A stretch of 64,000 nucleotides of DNA. It comes from Spirochaetales bacterium Spiro_05. Lineage in GTDB: Bacteria; Spirochaetota; Spirochaetia; Sphaerochaetales; Sphaerochaetaceae. The DNA lies in the NCBI GenBank assembly GCA_001603115.1, contig LVBG01000013.1, positions 1 to 64,000 on the forward strand, written 5' to 3'. Numbering within the stretch: position 1 is the first letter of the stretch; the number at the start of each line of letters is the position of its first letter. The position numbers were made by a program, and so were the translations under genes. Below are positions 59,939-64,000 of this stretch, one piece after another. The notes under the pieces are model-generated. The model saw only the letters and a list, made by a program, of their open reading frames with translations. It did no database searches and was not told where the DNA came from.

Positions 59939-60862
59939 ATGGCAGACAAACGTACGGTAATCAGGACGAAACCACCGCTTTGGACACGGATCAAGACGCA
60001 GAAGTTCCTGCTTCTGATGCTCGTCCCCGGCCTTATCTGGTACCTTTTGTTCAAGTATCTTCCCCTGCTGGGGCTCTCGCTCGGGTTCACCGACTACGGC
60101 TTCCGTTCCAAGGTGTCGTTCGTAGGCTTGGAGAACTTCTCCCGCCTGCTCAGCTCGACCATCTTCTGGAATGCGTTTCGCAATACGCTGGTGATCAGCA
60201 TGGCGAACATCGTCTTCTACTTCCCGGCCCCTCTCATCGTGGCCTTGCTGATCAATGAGCTGAAGAGCCTGAAGGCAAAGCGTTTCATCCAGTTCCTCAT
60301 CTACATCCCCTACTTCTTCAGCTGGGTTGTGGTGGGAAGCATTTTTGTGAATCTGCTGTCTCCTTCCTCGGGCCTGGTGAACAATATCATCACCAAGCTT
60401 GGGGGTGAGAGTATCTACTTCATGGCCAGTGCAAAGTTTTTCCGCCCGGTGTTGGTCAGCTCCTACATCTGGAGGCAGATGGGCTATGGGGCGGTCATCT
60501 ACGTAGCCAGTCTTACGACCGTCCAGCCTGAGCTCTACGAGGCTGCCACCATCGATGGTGCGGGCCACTGGGGCCAACTGTGGCATGTGACGTTGCCTGG
60601 CATCCGCAGCACCATCGTGACGATGCTGCTGCTCAATCTCAGCCATGTGCTGCTGATCTTCGAGCAGGTGTTGGTCATGTACAATGCGGCGGTTTACGAT
60701 GTGGCGGATGTGCTGCAGACCTATGTGTTCCGCGAAGGGGTGCTTGCAGGCGATCTGGGATACTCCATTGCCGTGGGTATGTTCACCTCGATCGTCAGCC
60801 TGACGTTGGTGCTCTCCACCAACAAGATCAGCGCCCGGTTCCTCGATGAACCGATTCTCTAG
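59939..60862 (+). CDS. Sugar ABC transporter permease 1 (LplB-type)
   Basis: A 307-residue inner-membrane permease with six hydrophobic helices. LLMLVPGLIWYLLFKYLPL marks the first helix, and the coupling loop ELYEAATIDGAGHWGQLWHVTLPGI (about 196-220) is the EAA motif. It starts 10 bases after the GH3 stop and pairs with the next permease. No ATP-binding subunit is in the cluster, so a shared MsiK-like ATPase encoded elsewhere is expected. Confidence 0.93.
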   Translation: MADKRTVIRTKPPLWTRIKTQKFLLLMLVPGLIWYLLFKYLPLLGLSLGFTDYGFRSKVSFVGLENFSRLLSSTIFWNAFRNTLVISMANIVFYFPAPLIVALLINELKSLKAKRFIQFLIYIPYFFSWVVVGSIFVNLLSPSSGLVNNIITKLGGESIYFMASAKFFRPVLVSSYIWRQMGYGAVIYVASLTTVQPELYEAATIDGAGHWGQLWHVTLPGIRSTIVTMLLLNLSHVLLIFEQVLVMYNAAVYDVADVLQTYVFREGVLAGDLGYSIAVGMFTSIVSLTLVLSTNKISARFLDEPIL

Positions 60863-60871
60863 GAGGAAATC

Positions 60872-61732
60872 ATGACCACTACCATTCGCGAAAGCAGATC
60901 ACGCAAGCTGTTTCATATCATCAATGCACTCCTGCTCGGTTTCATCTGCCTGATCTTCATCATCCCCATCTGGAACGTGCTCATCACCTCGGTGGCGAAG
61001 GATGTCGATGTGATGGGAACCGACTACCTGCTCATGCCTCGCTCGTTCACCCTGCAAAACTACTGGAGGGTGCTCAACAGCGGCTATATGGGTGCGTTCA
61101 AGAACTCACTCTTCGTCGCCTTCCTGGGAACGGCGTTCTCCATGCTCATCACCGTTCCCATGGGCTTTGCCCTGGCACAGAAGCATCTGGTGGGCAGGTC
61201 CGTCATCATGAAGGCAATCGTCTTCACCATGGTCTTCGATGCCGGCATCATGCCCTTCTACATCGTGGTGCGCTCCCTGGGCCTGATCAACAGCATGGGG
61301 GCGATCATCTTCCCGGTTGCCATTTCCACGTTCAACCTGATCATCATCAAGAACTATATGGCAAGCATCCCCGTCTCCCTCATCGAGAGTGCTACCCTTG
61401 ATGGATGCAACGATATGATGATCCTGCTCAGGATTGTGCTCCCACTCTCGGTTTCCATCATTGCCGCTGTCACGCTCTTCTATTTCGTCAGTTACTGGAA
61501 CCGCTACTTCGAGGTGATCATGTTCATCAACGACAGCCGCAAGTACACCTTGCAGGTGGTGTTGCGCTCGTTGATGTTCGAGTCCGATGAGTCGCTCGGG
61601 GGCGGACAATATGTGTACAACAACCTCAAGATGGCGGTCATGGTGCTGGGCATGCTCCCGGTTCTGGTCATCTATCCATTCGTCCAAAGACATTTTGTCT
61701 CCGGGTTGATGCTTGGGGGTGTCAAAGGTTGA
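60872..61732 (+). CDS. Sugar ABC transporter permease 2 (LplC-type)
   Basis: A 286-residue permease with six helices. AGGAGG lies 7 bases before ATG 60872. The coupling motif SLIESATLDGCNDMMILLRIVLPLS is near residues 170-195, and QRHFVSGLMLGGVKG is the usual C-terminus of the LplC/YtcP group. It is the last gene of the glycan importer operon. Confidence 0.93.
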   Translation: MTTTIRESRSRKLFHIINALLLGFICLIFIIPIWNVLITSVAKDVDVMGTDYLLMPRSFTLQNYWRVLNSGYMGAFKNSLFVAFLGTAFSMLITVPMGFALAQKHLVGRSVIMKAIVFTMVFDAGIMPFYIVVRSLGLINSMGAIIFPVAISTFNLIIIKNYMASIPVSLIESATLDGCNDMMILLRIVLPLSVSIIAAVTLFYFVSYWNRYFEVIMFINDSRKYTLQVVLRSLMFESDESLGGGQYVYNNLKMAVMVLGMLPVLVIYPFVQRHFVSGLMLGGVKG

Positions 61733-61754
61733 GAGGGGGTGAAATCCTGCTTGC

Positions 61755-62192
61755 TTGTTCTACTCATTCACTTCCTGTGCATGCCGGTCTCTTCGGAAGG
61801 CCGGCTGCACGTTTCTCCAAGCATCATCGCATACATGTTCATTTCCAAAGTTCCAAAGTCCGGACTTTGGGCTGAACTTTGGGCTGAACTTTGGGCTGAA
61901 CTTTGGGCTGAACTTTGGGCTGAACTTTGGGCTGAACTTTGGGCTGAACTTAAGAATCCCTTCTCTGTCTCATCTGCATAGAACAATAGGTGATGAACCT
62001 TTGGAATGTACGATACTCTCAATGATATCAGATACCCCAACCATCACCCAAAGCGAACTATCCGACCAACTTGGTATTGCACTGCCAAAAATCAAGCGAA
62101 CCATGGCAGCGATGGCAAAGAGACAGGTACTTGTACGCAAGGGCGGCAAGCGACATGGGTTCTGGGAAGTCAAGGACAGGAAGGAGCAGTAG
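61755..62192 (+). pseudogene. Relic of a winged-helix ATP-binding (AlbA-type) regulator with FGLN repeats
   Basis: Only the C-terminal part of a longer gene appears to be left. Seven FGLN tetrapeptides (from DFGLN to NLRIP) lead to a winged helix: ILSMISDTPTITQSELSDQLGI, then KIKRTMAAMAKRQVLVRKGG, then HGFWEVK. The same layout, a short tetrapeptide repeat before a winged helix, closes Schlafen/AlbA_2-type and RecG-like regulatory proteins. The N-terminal catalytic or DNA-binding domain is missing. The codons before the repeat (Cys- and Ser-rich) are not family sequence and no RBS marks the start, so the 5' limit is uncertain. Confidence 0.6.
61864..61951 (+). repeat. 12-base tandem repeat, seven copies
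   Basis: CTTTGGGCTGAA repeated seven times without change. The unit is a multiple of three, so copy-number changes keep the frame and alter only the FGLN linker length. Perfect identity points to recent expansion by slippage. Confidence 0.85.
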
Positions 62193-62196
62193 TTGG

Positions 62197-63417
62197 TTAC
62201 TCCTCCCCTTCAAACAACTCCTCGAAGGTCGGGGTGCTCTCCACCGCATCCTCCTCATACTGCTCCTGTTCAAGTTCCCTGACCGTACTGGTCTCCTCTG
62301 ACTGGTAGAGATAGAGCTGGTCCAGGTACTCGATTGCCGTACGGATCTTCGAACGCAGCAGATAGCCGCTTCGGTCAACCTGCTGCAACAGTTTCTCGGT
62401 ATCTACAGAGGGAACCCAGTCATACGCCTGAGCGTGGAACTGTACCATCTTCAAGAGGATGCTGCGGATCTCCTCATGGGTGAGGGGCTTGAGCTGGGGT
62501 GCCTTGACTATTGCATCAAGCACCGCCTTCATCGGCATCTGGTCCTCGGGATAAAGCTCCTCAAGGTTCTGGTACTCATGCTTCGCCTCGATGACATCCT
62601 CAGTATAGGAAGCACTGAACGCAAACAGGCTGAATGTCGACTCCATCATCTTCGGAGGGAAGAGGAAGCGGGCAAGATTCTGGTATGCCTTGGCACGGGC
62701 CTTTTTGCTCAACCTGCCAACCAGTTCGGACTCATCAAAGAGAATGACCCAACCCTGGTAACCAAGCTGCACAAACAGATGGCTGAGAAAGGCAAGATAG
62801 TCCTGGGTATGGCGGGACTTGACGAAGTTCTGGTTGAAGGTTGCCTTCTCTGCAAAAATCCTGCGGTACATCTTCCTGATCTGGACATTGGAGACGAAGT
62901 CGCCTTCCAAGTCAGTCTGCAGCTGGAACTGCTCCTCCTGGTCATCGGTATGGAGGTAGGAACGAAGCAGATAGTAGAGCCGGTCGGTCTCCAACTGCGT
63001 GGCAGCATACAACAGCAGGTCGGTGGCAAGGGGGGCATGGGGCGTAAGCTTATCCAGCTCCTGGGTAAACCCCGGTTGCAGGTGGCCGGGAAGGAAGGTG
63101 TTGCTGATCAACTTGGGATAGACAAGATAGAGCTTGTCCAGCGGAGTCTCCTTGCTCAGGGACACCACCGAAACCACCATATTGCGGGCATGGGCAAGGG
63201 TATACACGGTGTTCAGCAGGTGGGTCTTGCCCTCCCCGTACTTGCCGCTGATGATCATGCCGTCACTTTGCCCTTCACGGGAAACAGCATCGAGACGGGA
63301 GATCAGGTCAGAAAGGAGCTCCTTGCGGGCTTCGGAAAAATGGTGGCCGATCGCTTTGGAGGGCACCCCGGAGCGCAACGCCTCGATCATATGCCGCTGT
63401 TCATACTCCCAACTCAT
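62197..63417 (-). CDS. BREX-like P-loop ATPase (DUF2791 type), second of a pair
   Basis: A 406-residue ATPase. ATG 63417 (MSWEYEQRH) has GAGGAGG 6 bases upstream; the frame from 63447 is longer but lacks an RBS. Walker A GKYGEGKTH (about 58-66) and Walker B WVILFDESELVGR (near 225) are clear, with HFSEARKELLSDLI before Walker A. An acidic tail (EEDAVESTPTFEELFEGEE-like) ends it. The pattern is that of DUF2791/BrxD-like proteins of BREX and related DNA-processing or defence clusters, usually followed or preceded by a helicase. It overlaps the upstream gene by 17 bases, so the two are coupled. Confidence 0.7.
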   Translation of the reverse strand: MSWEYEQRHMIEALRSGVPSKAIGHHFSEARKELLSDLISRLDAVSREGQSDGMIISGKYGEGKTHLLNTVYTLAHARNMVVSVVSLSKETPLDKLYLVYPKLISNTFLPGHLQPGFTQELDKLTPHAPLATDLLLYAATQLETDRLYYLLRSYLHTDDQEEQFQLQTDLEGDFVSNVQIRKMYRRIFAEKATFNQNFVKSRHTQDYLAFLSHLFVQLGYQGWVILFDESELVGRLSKKARAKAYQNLARFLFPPKMMESTFSLFAFSASYTEDVIEAKHEYQNLEELYPEDQMPMKAVLDAIVKAPQLKPLTHEEIRSILLKMVQFHAQAYDWVPSVDTEKLLQQVDRSGYLLRSKIRTAIEYLDQLYLYQSEETSTVRELEQEQYEEDAVESTPTFEELFEGEE

Positions 63418-64000
63418 ACTGCCCCTCCTCATCCTGTGCGCCACCAAGCAAACCTAAGGTGGCTTGGTTCACCAAACGTGGGAGGGAGGCCCCTCCCAGC
63501 TTTGCCTGCAAGATCAGGCTCTTTGCTGTCTGCTCATCAAGCACGGTGGTCTCCACATTGATATGCTGAACGATCTGGGCAAGCTTGGTGCTCATCTGGA
63601 TCAGCATCTCTGGGGTGTACACCTGCTGGGCCACTGCATCGAGATCGATGATGTCGGAGAACTTGTTGATCCGCTGTGACACCACCTCGTTCTGGATACG
63701 CATCCACAACGCCTGATACGACTTCAGCCCTGCATTCTCATTGTCCAACAGCTCCCGACCAAAGGCATACACAACCATGAAGTGACCGAAGGTATCGATG
63801 TCATCGATGAGCTGACGGATGCTCTCATAAGTATCCTCGCGCTTCATCTTGGTGTAATGGAAGGGGTTCATCCCCGAACCATCGACCAGGACATCAAGAT
63901 CGTCAACCAACACCACCAAGCCGGAGAAGCCTGCAAGGTGGACCAATTCCGAAAGCGAGCGGAGCATGGTGCGTGCACTGTACTTGGTGATCTTGCTCGG
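63401..64000 (-). CDS. BREX-like ATPase, C-terminal part; start beyond the window
   Basis: The frame is open to the right edge (200 codons seen), and the Met at 63967 is internal rather than the start because coding sequence continues upstream of it. GLVVLVDDLDVLV fits the Walker B region of a P-loop ATPase, and a helical C-terminal part follows (MRIQNEVVSQRI, then DLDAVAQQVY, then SLPRLVNQATLGLL). The Walker A region would lie outside the window. Together with the next gene it looks like a paired DUF2791/BREX-type ATPase module; further genes of the system should be to the right. Confidence 0.6.
   Translation of the reverse strand, partial: PSKITKYSARTMLRSLSELVHLAGFSGLVVLVDDLDVLVDGSGMNPFHYTKMKREDTYESIRQLIDDIDTFGHFMVVYAFGRELLDNENAGLKSYQALWMRIQNEVVSQRINKFSDIIDLDAVAQQVYTPEMLIQMSTKLAQIVQHINVETTVLDEQTAKSLILQAKLGGASLPRLVNQATLGLLGGAQDEEGQYELGV

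Overview
The window reads as the chromosome of a free-living or gut-type spirochaete, most likely a Sphaerochaeta-like organism. This is an inference from family content: an InlB-type repeat lipoprotein with a spirochaete-style C-terminal domain, a tripartite tricarboxylate transporter, a NusG-like antiterminator beside polysaccharide genes, and many sugar ABC systems. No rRNA, CRISPR array or canonical tRNA gene was found.

Left part (1-15.3 kb). A partial IS4/IS1634-type transposase runs off the left edge. It is followed by a long minus-strand surface-polysaccharide locus, listed here in transcription order: a winged-helix regulator, a truncated DegT-type aminotransferase, a VOC protein, a phosphosugar transferase, a GT4, a GT2, a Wzy-like polymerase, a rhamnosyltransferase-like GT2, a LicD-like protein, rfbA-rfbD-rfbB-rfbC for dTDP-L-rhamnose, and a Wzx-like flippase. 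The glycosyltransferase and wzy/wzx parts are visibly AT-rich and the rfb genes are not, so the locus is a mosaic. A small outer-membrane-type barrel protein and a 2585-residue lipoprotein with 25 InlB-type repeats follow (14.7-23.1 kb).

Middle part (23.3-43 kb). An FCD-type GntR regulator diverges from tctC-tctB-tctA, which continue into a D-2-hydroxyacid dehydrogenase, a TIM-barrel isomerase and an Asp/Glu-racemase-like protein: one uptake-plus-catabolism operon for an unknown organic or sugar acid. After a xylitol-dehydrogenase-like gene comes an accessory island (31.4-37.4 kb). It holds an orphan HigA-like antitoxin, two AAA15-type ATPases, a membrane SDR of the CapD/WbpM type and a NusG-like antiterminator. 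The 3' ends of these genes are duplicated as direct repeats, the trace of past insertions or tandem duplications. A divergent AroE-like gene, a transglutaminase-like gene and a selenium operon (yedE-yedF-DUF3343-selD) follow. Between a membrane-protein gene and an inositol-phosphatase operon lies the most unusual element: a plus-strand transcription unit (good sigma70 promoter, intrinsic terminator, about 235 nt) made of four successive hairpins with 7-nt loops of the form CTNNAAA. Three of them are indistinguishable in sequence from tRNA anticodon arms (GCA, CTA, GAA).

Right part (43-64 kb). An Fe3+/hexose-phosphate-type ABC importer shares an operon with an inositol-monophosphatase-family enzyme and diverges from a UTRA-type GntR regulator. 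Next come a DUF4143 ATPase and a third AAA15 ATPase bracketed by two hairpins with the same stem. A polysaccharide-utilisation set follows: a beta-propeller protein, a Gfo/Idh/MocA dehydrogenase and an AraC regulator on the minus strand, and a solute-binding protein, GH3 glycosidase and two permeases on the plus strand. The window ends with the relic of a winged-helix protein carrying seven FGLN repeats and two overlapping BREX-like P-loop ATPase genes, the second cut by the right edge.
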